Part shown: positions 1 to 11,613 of the stretch, piece after piece
Numbering within the stretch: position 1 is the first letter of the stretch
Layout of the letters: every line of letters starts with the position of its first letter
NCBI GenBank assembly: GCA_034008185.1
Contig: CM067087.1
Span: 42,488,590 to 42,552,589, forward strand
DNA: 64,000 bases
Direction: 5' to 3'
Source: Gorsachius magnificus
Taxonomy: Eukaryota; Chordata; Aves; Pelecaniformes; Ardeidae
The notes under the pieces: model-generated
What the model was told of the DNA's origin: nothing
The model's database searches: none
The model's input: only the letters and a program-made list of their open reading frames with translations
Translations under genes and position numbers: made by a program

Positions 1-3000
1 AACAGCAAATTAGTCTCACAGGACAAGTGTTTGAGGGTCATAATCAAAAGGAGAAAAAAAAACCCAAACAATTTTACTGATGGTTAGCTGCAATGAGGTA
101 ATAAATAAGTGAATGCTTCAAAGACAACAGAAAACAATATCTAACTTTCATTCTGTACAATATTTCTGATTAATTAAATTGATAGTGGATATGAGTATGC
201 ACTAAGCAATATAAGTTGTTTTCGTATGAAGACAGTGACTTCTACTGCTTGTTTGTCCTTAAATGGGGGGATAGTCTAGGAAGTTTTATGCAGGTATGGC
301 ATTAACAGTGACATTAAGTAGAAATTCAGGAAAAATACTTCCTATTTGCAAGATGATCAGAGTTGTCTATCTAAAAGTGCATATACAGAATTCATGCTTT
401 CCTTAGACACAATAAATTCAAATGTCCCGGCAATTATTGAGAAAATTTGCTCCCCATTGAAGTTGATGAAATTTCTGTTCTCTGTTTCAGTGAGGCCGTG
501 ATGTCCTCTCTGGAGTATACGCATGTGTCTTAGACATCTATGAGCTTCAGGACATCCTGAAGTAAGTCTACCTGAGTTGATGCGGTCTTCCCAAGGCTTA
601 ATCATCTTTGTTGTTTCATATGTGCTGACTTTTTTCCTAAGATAAATTGGTCAGACATGTATTTTGGAATGCCTCCAATTCTTGTTTGAATTCATAATGT
701 GCAGCTGAGCACATGCTTTTGAATCTTTTAAAGAACAAGCATAGCATGAAGGCTGAAATGATGCATGCATCCATGTATTAATTATGGTAATAGAGCAGGG
801 AGTTTGAAATGGTCCAGGCATGAGCTCCTTTGCACCAATGACGTAGCTTACATGCACAATTTCACATTTCAGGATTTGGGATGTAAAAAATTGACATGAA
901 TGATGTTGGGATATTATGTGATTTTTCTGCAGCAGAGGAAATAACGATGCTAAAGGGAGAGATCCGCACCTAATTTGCAGTAGAGCTCTCCTGAGGATTT
1001 TCCTGAAGGAAGAGAGTGTAGGGGATCAGGTTAACTACCTAGGGGGTAAAGAAAGTGGTGCAATGGGAGGAAAAAGTTTTCTTCAAGTATAATTGTAAAG
1101 TGTCTTTCTGTTACATGACTTCCCAGTGACCGTGATTGTTTCTCTATTGCCCTTCCTCATCCATTTCTCTGTGTGTATATCAATACTGGTGCCTTGCAGA
1201 CTGGTGGTCTAATTCCACCTGATGCCTCTGACAAAAATAATGATATATTACGATGAGTTACTCCTACAAGACAGCTGATGCTGTATTTGATATATTTTTT
1301 TCCCCTGCTTTATCAGCAAATACCAATCCCATCTCTTCTTGCACCTGCCATCTTAGATGCCAGTATTTCCTCTAATACGTGGTTCCATTATTCCTTTCCT
1401 ACTTGATTATTTCTACAACTTTCAAGTTTTGCCAGCATCAACTTTGTCATATTCCAAAAGATAGTGACTTTCCACTTTATATTTTGGAGTTTTCTGGTTC
1501 TCAGTTGGTAGTAGCATACATACCTTGTATTTGTCAGTCATCAGCGTACTGCTGCCTACCTTGATTGATGTACTTTTATCTCTTGTAATTTGTCGTATCT
1601 TGCTAGCCTTCTCTCTCCCCTTCTTTTTCATGAGCAGGAAACACTGGCTTCTGCTCTCCCATAAAAATAGTTTATATATCAATCAGTTATATGTGAATTT
1701 GGCCTTAACATCTGTGAAAAGTGCAATGTGTTATGATGTTCAGAGAATACATAAAAGTGTAGAAAAGTTTGTTCCTATCTCCGGTCCATAAATATCCATT
1801 CTATAAAAAATTATTTACAGTCCTGTATCTGTGGCACATAAGTGCTCAAGTTACTCCGTAATATTCTTGGAAGGCTTTTGGTTGTCTGTCCAACTTGGAT
1901 TTGTGTGTGTGTGTGTATGTTTGACTTATTTTTGCAGCTTCTATTGCTATTTTGGCTTTTTTTAAATATGTTTTTATTGTGCTGTAAAGTTCTTTCTCTC
2001 TTTTGCTAGAAAGCTGGGTAATTTCACTTCCCTCTGTATGAGAAACGTGTGATAAAAAAATGTATGACTATTACGTCAAAAAATATATAGCGTTGCATTT
2101 GCCCCCAGCCTGCTTTTCATTTTGCCTTCTGCAAGCCTTTAAAAATATCTGAATATGGGAAGAAGGCGTTCATTTTGCAAAGGCAGCTTTTCAATTAAGT
2201 TTCTTTTCTTGATCAAACTTAGCTCTCAAGGACTTTCAGTTTCTGCTGTCTCCAAGAAGAAAATTACTTTTACTGAAAATCATACTGTTCTAAAATTTCA
2301 GAAGTACTTATTAGCCATGGTGTGCATGGCTTTTAAAAAATATTTCAGAAATTCACCAAAAACTCTGACCTTTGTTTCACAAGATAATTCAGCTTGATCT
2401 TAACATTAAAGCAGCTGGGTAAGCAGCAGCAAACAGGCGGGACTTCTCCAAGCTTCTGGTTACTGTGAAATAGAAACCCAACTCATTTAAACCATTGAAA
2501 GTTAAAGAGACCCAAAGAACACAAACAGGAATTCCAGGAAAATCATCTTAGCCTCCATTTCATGTTCATGCTTATTTTACGTGTACTTTCTCTATTTGAA
2601 TGAATTATATGTACCTTTACATGATAAATGGGAGAACATAGATGATCAGTTTTTGGCTGGCTATGACCAAGGAAAACAATGAGTTAGTTTAGATCTTGGT
2701 GAGTGGGTGTGAATCAAGCTTTATGAAAAAATGCTGGTGGTTTTTTTGTACTTGAAGAACATCACCCATCAGATATCAGGATTGTTGTTGTTGTTATTAT
2801 CATAATCGTCACCATCATTATTATTAAACATTACTTCCTGAGCAGGGAGATCTGGTCTGTTCAGAAGATCAGGATTAGATTCTCTGTACAACACCACTTC
2901 CTGCAATTTTTCTTTTTCAGCTCAAAGTTTTCAGGACAACCTCAGGTAAGACATTGAATACTGTTCTCAGCCTAAGAGAAGTGAAGTAGTGTGACATTTA

Positions 3001-4785
3001 TCTTCAAGTCAGGGCTTGGCCTGGACATGTAATTAATGGGGTTTTTTTGGTTTTGGTATTTTTTTTTTTTCATTGAGTTGACCATAATGAAAAAAAGGAT
3101 AAGAAACACCTAAATACTGTAAAACCTAAAAAAGAATAAAAAAAAGGAGAGGTGGGGTAAAAAAAACCCCAAACCTGCCACCACCACAAAGAAAATCCAA
3201 GCAATCTATAGGTAATGCTTAGGGACTATTTGCAATGTGAAACCTAGAAAAGGATGACTATTGCATTTGGAACAAAATAATTGCTACAATAACAGGAACA
3301 GTAATTCTGAGAATGTGAAGAAGAAAAATTTTATTTAAGTGTTGAAAAATGAAAAGCTAGGAATATATGTCTTTCAAAACTTAGTTTAAAAATTATTCAA
3401 AATAATGCAAAGTCATATGACTTGGAAGTACAACTTTGACAGTTACTACTGGATCATAGAAGATTTTAGTCTTATGTCGGAATATAATGCATGAGCTAGA
3501 AGGCCTGAATCTTTATTTGAATGCAGATGCCCAGAGTATTTAAATCCAGTCAAAACAATATTTTTCTGTGGTAGCATGGTGGCTGTACAGTGGTTGCATT
3601 TAAAGTAACTTGCCATTTTTATCCTAAAAAAAAGTAATTTAAGTTATATGCCAAAAAGGCAAAGGATTTCATTTATTTCATAGGAACACTAGCCCCATTT
3701 TTTTTATTAAAATTTTTCATATTTTTCTTATGAAAAATCTTAATTTCAAATTATTCATAGCAAATGTTTATATGGGATTCAATTTTCCCTAAATATCAAT
3801 TTTAGTTAGTTATGAAAACTTAAAAAAAAAATCTTGGAATAAATTTTGTGTAACAAATGCATGTTTTGAACACTTGAAAATCTGTTTGGTTTTATCTTTC
3901 CTTCTCCTGATTTTTTTTGTTGTATTCAGCCAAGCTTCCAAGTGTTCAGTGCATCATGTCAGAGATGGTTAAAGAAAAATATTGATTAAGAAACTACTAA
4001 AAGATGGAACAAGTCAGAAATGAAGTGATCGCTTTTCTACATGATGAAGTTTTCTCAGAGAGCATAGCCTCCAGTCTTGCTCTAGGGTGTCTGGGTTTAA
4101 ATGTGCTTTTAATGAGCTAAGGGAGGAAGCTAAACAATAGGAGTAAAAATAAGCAGATTTTATAAAATTATTCAGATTTATTTGGCTGAACAGGAAAAGA
4201 TGTTGGAGGGATCTATAAGAGCTAGATGAAATGGAGGAAAAAAGATAAATTATGCAGGTACATTATTGAGGTTATCAAATGGTTAATGAAATTAATTGAG
4301 AGAGGGAAAACGATTCAACGCTGCTGGGTGCAAAACCAAACCAGGATTTTTACCTATTTTAGTGCTGCTCAGGAAAACAAACAAAGGATTAAGTGTTTTT
4401 AAATTACAGAAAGGAAATAATGCTTCAGTTATTATAGAGAAACTTGTGAATCAAAGACTGGACCTGTTTAAATCAGAAACAACTAAGAAAGATGAGAAAG
4501 GTGATTTTGGTGGTATGTATGGTACAAAGAAGTGAAGTTTCTCATACTTGCTGTATTTCATAATTCAGGAGTCAAGGGAGACCCAAGATGAACAGCAGCA
4601 AAAATAAAATTGATTAAAGGATATACTTGTGCTATGGCAGTGGGAAATATAGCAGATTTAGGTCAGAAACAAAATTCATAATCCTAGTGTCTAAAACCCA
4701 CCTTTGAATCTAGGACAGGCGAGCATTCTCAGGATCACATGCAACATCACAGATGGTCAGGGAAATGCTCCTTTTTTTTTAATTT
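1..4785. other. Non-coding, unique AT-rich sequence
   Basis: I see no gene here. Open frames stay under about 95 codons on both strands and none resembles a protein family I know. The stretch holds a short (TG)n run near 1902-1916, a TTG/TTA trinucleotide patch near 2782-2826, and scattered A and T runs. I see no CR1 or LTR similarity. It could be intergenic or intronic; the sequence alone does not say which. Confidence 0.7.
2782..2826. repeat. TTG/TTA trinucleotide simple repeat
   Basis: Four to five TTG units pass into imperfect TTA and ATC/ATT units. This is a decayed trinucleotide microsatellite with no coding context. Confidence 0.6.
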
Positions 4786-4810
4786 CCCCCCCCCCCCCCC
4801 CCCCCCCCCC
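4786..4810. repeat. 25-base poly-C run
   Basis: An uninterrupted run of 25 C follows a T9 run and an AATTT linker. On the minus strand it is 25 consecutive G, which can form G-quadruplexes. Runs this long are unstable, and the length is hard to sequence reliably, so the count may vary between individuals or assemblies. A small frame running through it encodes a proline stretch; I regard that as an artefact of the tract. Confidence 0.9.
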
Positions 4811-7800
4811 TTCATTTTCCCAGCCTCAGCCATCTCTTCCAGGAGCTGTCATGACCTCCTTACTTGAGCAAGTGACTTCCACCTGCACACCAGGTCATTT
4901 TGGAATCCAGTCAGAAAAGATACTAATTGGATCAAGCTTCCCCATGAAGACAAGTGATTATATCTGATGATGTGGGTATGGCTATTTCTTACACACATTG
5001 AATTTATATTTGACAAAAAAAACACCTTTGTTTTGATGAGAATGCAGATACTGCATTTCTTGAGGTGCCACAGGTATTCCTGTCCTTTGGTCCAGTGATG
5101 GAAATTGATCTCAGGGTACAATTGCTCCTCCAGTGAGCTGGTAAAAATGGATAAAGAGCTGCTGTGATTTCTGAAGACTTACTAACAGCTTTTGTGGTCA
5201 ATATTTCCATACGATCTTGCTTACCAGATTTCTAGACCTAACAATCAATAAGTCATGACTCATGTCTTGGTATTTTCCTGACTACTTTCTAGTACTTCAG
5301 AACTGTAATTTCTTATACTGCACTTAAAAAATTGGCTTTTTCAAAAGCCATTTCTTGAAGTGGTTGGGGTGAACATTGCTATTTGAGATCAGCCCTTGAA
5401 AGAAATAGGGTTTAAACTCCACGTGAAAAATGCTTTACTGATGTACTGCAATACATTCAGCTCTTAAAATATATTCAGCTGCTATTTTCAGACTGTTCTC
5501 AAAGAATTTAGGGTTCATCTTGGAACATCCCTAGAGATTTGGTAAACCAAATACAGAAAATGCCAGTATGTGCTTTAGAAATGTAGACTAGACATATGTT
5601 TCAAACCAAAAAGTTGACCTGTCAATATTAGGAAAAGCGACATTTAATACACTGGATAATTTTTTCAATGACAGCTCTTGATCAGATCATTTTGCTATTA
5701 ATTTTGACTGGGTTGAGCGGATATTCTTTAATTTCGGTGAAAACTGTATGAATTTACACATTCCCTCTTTCCTCAAGGAAAGGCATCTTTCCTCAAGGGG
5801 CATATCTCATAAACAGCTGATCGCTACTTGGACAGCTAGTGTTAGTTGCTTTGTTCATTATTGCAGAATCGAGTGATTTTAGAACATGGTAGACTGAATG
5901 AATACACACTAAAACTTCTACTACTGATTATATTCTCCTTGGCCTCTTGTCATCCCATTTCTTACCAATCAAATTTAAATTAGTTTAAATCCATGTACTA
6001 AACCCAATCAAAATATATGCAGTGTTGTTCTGTACGCTAGAAGATCCCTTTGGAATATGAATCAACATGTGGGGTTCTGAATAAGGGTATTGAATCAGTG
6101 GGTTCATATTGCATAGTTGTAGTAAATCTAAGTGTTCTGTCATGTTTGGGGATTTGAAAGCGAAAATGTAATACAAACAATGAAATAATTAATACCAGTC
6201 AAGTTCCTCAGGCCCCTTGACCATCCTAACGCTCGGATATGCGTGAATGCATGACATGAAGAACTGATACCTCTTCCCCTTGAGCTGCCTTTCAAAAGGG
6301 ATTAATCTGATTTATTTCATGGAAACTTTGAGCTCCATTCAAAGACATCCTGCATTTCAGGAGGAAAGTAAAATTGTAGAATAAATTTCATTCTGCTGTC
6401 TCCTCCCACCTAAATCAACTCACCAAGTTATATTTAGCAGAATGCCATGCTTCTGAACTAGTGAAACAAATTTGTCTGGGCTTTCAATGGGGCTCAGTAA
6501 TGATGAAAACTGATGCCCTGAATGCAATTTTTTTTTTTGTCTTTTACTGTGCACTCTGGCTTTACAAGCTCTTGAAAATTGCTATAAACACAGTTGTGCA
6601 CTGTATTTACATACAGCATAAGCGGAGGAAAGCATAAAACTCTTATATGTATTTTACAGATATATACACATTTTTGAAATGCTTATTGAAAAAATGTGGA
6701 TTACCCATTGTATTTCTGTAATCTTCATAACATATGAGACAGAAAAACAGAGATTATGAGGGATTGTCATTGTGATCTGGAATGTCACCAGTCTTAGAGA
6801 GACGAACCCAACAGGTGAAGACAAATATGCAACTGCATAAAAATAAGTGGTTTGACCCTGTCATGTGTCAGTCATTCATCCTGTCTACACCTGAAAAAAT
6901 ACTGAATTTTATTGTTCCATGATGTTACTTTCAGATGCTCCTAAATAACCCCTGTTGTTACAGCTGCCAAGACTCACCCGATGAAACATATTTTTATTCA
7001 GTTAATCATCCTGTTTTTTGGAGTCATAAAAATAAGGCAACAGTTCATCTTTTCTAAGTGGTAGAAAATAGAACTTAAAGCCTCTAAGTCTGTTGTGATG
7101 TTAGTTATTGGGAAAATGTGTGTAAAATCTGAAAACAGAGAAGAAGGGACAGATAATCTAGAATATTTGCTAAACTGTGCAGTCCTAGATCTCTTCTGGA
7201 ACTAAATGACACATTCAGTCTAGGAAATAGAGGACATAATCCCCTCTGGATATGTAACCCTGTATCTTGACCTTTTTAAAGATAAAAGCTAAGTTGTGCT
7301 TCTTGCCTTCTGTGCGTAGAGCTGTCCCAAAGCCCTAACAGAATAAAAGTATTCTGAATAGTTAGGTTTGGGGCATGAATTAGAAATGTATTGAAATGAT
7401 GGCTAAAAATTAATTTTTTTCCCCCCTTATCTCCAGCAAGGCCCCCTTTTGATAGCTGGCACTCTGATTATTTTCTGAAATTTAAAAGACGTTTATGTCC
7501 TGGTCTGCATGAGTGTTTGCCCTTTGAGGCCAATTCTCCTTGGTGGTTTTGCTGTTCAAGGGAAGAATTGGACCTTTCTGAGTAAGAGAACACATCATCT
7601 GAATTAGATAAGGGTTTTTTTAATCCTCTCAGGCAGGTCTCAGAAGCTGCTTCAATCGGCAGAAGAGATCAGGATAGACAAATTTTACCTAGGGGTACTG
7701 GTGCAATTTCTGTAATGGGGATGAAGGGGGAAATAAATGACAACCTTTGATTGTCCTCTGGCAACATCAACAAATAATGTTTGCATCTCCTACATCACAC

Positions 7801-10800
7801 AGGACTCAGAAGAATTTTGATTAAGTAAGGACGGCTTGTCACATGAGACCTTTTATTTTTCTCGAGAAACTTCTTTAATCTCAGGTTCCTTAGTAATTGG
7901 ATTACGTCTACGGCTAGGGATGGAGTTGTTTTTCCCAGCCAGTACAAATTATATTTATTATTGCTTTTAAATTTTATGCATTATTATTTCTATACATTTC
8001 TTTCATGATCAGCTCCCTTTTTGCTTACACATGTGTCTCTGTGCAGTTTTCACCAAAAAGATTCCCCAAAGAGTCATTTTGTAGGTAGATGATGGCAGTC
8101 AGAAAAAAAAATTCTATTTCAAGGCCAACTTCTGCTTTAGTTCCAGCAAATCCGTGAACTCTCCTGAACACATTGGATGGCTGCTGCCAGCAGTAATATC
8201 GCTGTTTAGAGGAGTAATTTGGACATGCACGTTGGCTATGGTTTCTCAAAGCCTGCAACCTACAAACTCATTTCACATGTGTGATTTCCAGTGCTTTAAA
8301 ATACAAGGGGTGCAAGTTATTTATGCACATTAAGTCTTACATGATTAAGACCTGAAATTATATACTCTTCAAAAAAGCAGTTTAATCTTGTATTGTTCCT
8401 GAAAAATGCCCAAAAGAGAATAATCAAATCCTGGAAGTGGCCTAAGCAAGAGACAGCACTGTGCTGGAAAAAAATGAGGGGGAAAAAACCATCGGCCAAG
8501 CACAAACCAGTGCCTTAAGGGCTTGTGTCGGACTCGCTGTCATTTGCAATGATGTTTCCATACTTTTCTCTATGTGAAAGGGGAGCACTGGAAGTATTTT
8601 AATCCTTTCTTTTTTGATCCCTGTGCACAGGGAAAGAGATTACTACAATCCTTTTAAAAAGTGGTGTTTTTTCTTGCACTTAGATGTGTTGTCTGTATGC
8701 TCCCATGTAAAAAGTTATTATATTTTGGCATGGATCAGAACAGTGCAGAAACAGTATATGTAATTTATTTCATTGAGCTAAGTAAGCTGTTTTAAACAGC
8801 TGATGCTTTGATCTGACTTGCAGATGAGATAGAGATAAACAAACATTTCCTAACATTTTGACTATGTTCTTACTTGCAAGAATAAGGCATTGTCTGTAAA
8901 CAGTGGGTCTACTGGTTAGAGTAATATATTTGCATAAATAACACATAAAAAAGGACTGTTTATCTATTTGCCTCCTCCCCTACTTGAATTACAAAACCTG
9001 ATTGGATTGCAATGCATGCCTGAATTAAAAAAAAAAAAAATTATGGAGTAGTTAAAGTAATTGGAGTTATTCTTGTGAGTAGATGGGGACACACGTGAAT
9101 ATTGCATAGGTATTCATAAATAACAATATTAAATTAATGATAGCCTGTTTTCCTATATAATGTTCTGTTTGTTGTTCTGTATCTGCTATTATAAATCATG
9201 CAAGTTGTTCCTCCAGCTTCTAAGGTATGCGAGTAGTAGCTTTTGCTAGGACATGAGTTTAGGAATTTGTTTTTGCCAAAAACATCTGGTTTACAGGCTG
9301 ACTTTTACCCCAAGTGAAAAATGGCATGAGGAAAACATTGTTACCATTGGAACTGTGCTTGGGTATTTGTATGGATACCATGGTCTTATTGAAAAACATG
9401 AATATTGCCAAGAATATTGCCAGCTGTGGAAATAACACAGTGAGTTGGAAGTGATGGAATTACCTGCTCAGCAAAAAAAAAAAAGTTTGTGGAAATAAAA
9501 ATTTAAAGATTGAATTCTAGATACTTCCTCCTGTGCAGCAGTCAGAAGGAAGACAAGGGATGAAGTGAGAAGTGTGAGACTATTGCAGTGAAATAATCTG
9601 AGGACTTTATTTGAATGTAAGGCTATAAAAGAAAAAAATGAATAGGCTCACAGAAACAAGGACTTCTATTACAGAAACTTTCAGAACATGTGGTATTTCA
9701 GTATAAATACTATTAGCAAAGAAAAGCACAGCACCCCATTTCCAGAGGGAGAGGGCCAATGTGGTATTCCTAGCTAACTGGAAAGTGTTGATATTACTGG
9801 CAGGAGAAACAAAGCTGCTGCACCCATGGTGCTCATGTTCCCATGGGCAAGTCAATGGAAATGGTCTTGTAGGCACATGACTACAGTGTGAGTAACAGTC
9901 ACAATTTTGAGCTCTGAAAGGCTTGTATTAAAATGTATAAAGCTGCCTTTTCAGGCCAGTTATTGCAAATATTTTTCTTTCTTTGGTGGTCTGCATTGTG
10001 AACCATTATTCAGAGAGAGGCAAGAAATTGTTATGTTACAACAAAACAGAAGAGCTGCCACGTATCATAAAGGGTCCCCTGGTTTCCTTTATGTTCATAA
10101 CAGTGGCAAATTTCTCTTTCTGGGTTGGCATAGCTGTGCAAGCTGGCACAGAGTTGGGAAGGTCACTGATCCCCCACATACACACCCGAAATAAGATTTC
10201 TTGGAAGCTTGCTATTGTCTTCATGTGTTGTACCAGCCATGTCCACAACCTTCCCCATATTGATATTCCTTTGTTCTGACCAGCCTTGGCATGTGAGGCT
10301 TCTCTCATGCAAGAGGATTGACCTGGCTCTGGGGAGTATCTGGACATCTATGAAAACCTCTTTCTTCTTGTCTTTGGAAGAAAAGAACGGAGGAGAGGAT
10401 TGGGGCAGGAAGAAGCTTTGAAAACAAAGGTGAGGGTCTCATTTCTAGTCGTTGAAATAATTAAGCACGTTTGCCTTTTGCAATCAGATCTTCAAATTTC
10501 ATTTTAGATCAATCAAAGTAATGTAGACTATCAGTAGATATTATCTGTTAGGTTGAATTTCTTTATATCTTTGTATTTCTTTATGCATTTCATAGGATTT
10601 AAGGGAAATAGTTGTGGAAAAAGTGCTCTTAACTGCAGGTTTTCATTAAACTTAATGTCTTTCTACTAAATTCAATTTTGGGTTTACTGTATTTTCAGCA
10701 TTTTGTAAATAGAATCTCCCATTGTAGAAAAATTGTGCTTTTGATAATACAGGTGTGTCCCTTGCTAGCTTTGGGTTATAATTTTTATTTTTGATGTAAT

Positions 10801-11147
10801 GAATTAATCTAAAGACCAAAAATGCTCCTTCCAGGTTCCCCTTCAGCTGCTGCCTAAGAAATATATATTCTGTTGTACAAAATTTAAGACAAAAAAAAAA
10901 ATTAATAGAAAAAGTTTTAATTCTCAGGAGCCTGAAGAAATGGCATTGCAGCCTTGTGCTTAATTTTCACGTATCTCAGATGAAGGGCACAGAGTGATTT
11001 GTAGCAAACTCAAAGCAGGGATAACTCAAGAAATGAGCAAAATACACAGGTTAGAAAATTCAAACTACTTCTTAATATGATATTAACTGTGTCAGTGTCT
11101 GACTTGATATAGAAAAGGAACAGAAAGAAAGGTGCTGGTCTGTCTTG
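4811..11147. other. Non-coding, unique sequence
   Basis: I see no recognisable gene. The longest open frame is about 103 codons (10036-10347, minus) and has no motif I recognise. It overlaps equally long frames on the plus strand, the usual sign of chance. Contents are a 13-base imperfect direct repeat at about 5766-5798, a motif-dense patch at 8785-8845, a 14-base A run at 9027-9040, and a 12-base tandem pair (AATATTGCCA core) near 9401-9423. I see no LTR or CR1 similarity before 11148. Confidence 0.7.
8785..8845. promoter_or_regulatory. Motif-dense patch, possible enhancer core
   Basis: Within 61 bases there is a 17-base near-palindrome (AGCTGTTT, T, AAACAGCT, 8785-8801), an E-box CAGCTG at 8797-8802, a TCF/LEF-type CTTTGATC at 8806-8813, a second E-box CAGATG at 8821-8826, and a forkhead-type GATAAACAAACA at 8834-8845. 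Each motif is short and common by chance. Only the clustering suggests a possible regulatory element, and there is no evidence of conservation or activity. Confidence 0.2.
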
Positions 11148-11613
11148 GACAAAATCATATATAATCATAGAATTGTTTGGGTTGGAAAAGACCTTTAAGA
11201 TCATCAAGTCCAACCGTTACCCTAACCCTGCCATCCCACCACTAAATCATGTCCCTAAGCACCTTGTCTGCCTGGCTTTTCAATACCTCCAGGGACAGGG
11301 ACTCAACCACTTCCCTGGGCAGCCCCTTCCAATGTCCAACCTAAACCTGCCCTGGCGCATTTCCCCTCATCCTATCGCCCGTTAACAGGAAGAGACCGAC
11401 CCCCACCCCCCTTCTGTCAGGTAGTTGTAGAGGGCAATAAGGTCTCCCCTCAGCCTCCTTTTCTCCAGACTAAAGAACTCCAGTTTCCTCAGCTGCTTCT
11501 CGTAAGACTTGTGCTCCAGACCCCCCACCAGCTTTGCTGCTCTCCTCTGGACATGTTCTAGCAATGCAACATCTTTCTTGTAGTGAGGGGCTGACTGGAA
11601 TGACAAACTCTAT
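11148..11613 (-). repeat. CR1 LINE, 5'-truncated copy, with flanking imperfect direct repeats
   Basis: Read on the minus strand this is the 3' end of a chicken-repeat-1 (CR1) non-LTR retrotransposon. The tail (CTATGATTAT) lies at about 11161 and the 5' truncation near 11600. It contains the usual CR1 3' region, complementary to the GGTTGGAAAAGACCTTTAAG segment, and the end of ORF2. Compared with the copy at 50.3 kb it lacks about 37 bases after position 11330 and a shorter piece near 11360. Flanks: GACAAAATCATAT at 11148-11160 and GACAAACTCTAT at 11602-11613, matching apart from one substitution and one gap. It is an old, immobile copy. Confidence 0.93.
11382..11606 (-). pseudogene. CR1 ORF2 C-terminal remnant (broken)
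   Basis: This open frame contains sequence typical of the C-terminal end of CR1 ORF2, the LINE protein that carries endonuclease and reverse transcriptase. Visible blocks include [18 protein letters not shown] and [18 protein letters not shown]. Only this tail is present: the endonuclease and reverse transcriptase domains are missing because the insertion is 5'-truncated. The frame closes early, after SVSSC, because of deletions relative to the better copy at 50.4-50.8 kb. The first methionine and next few residues come from the junction with flanking DNA. No functional product is expected. Confidence 0.85.
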
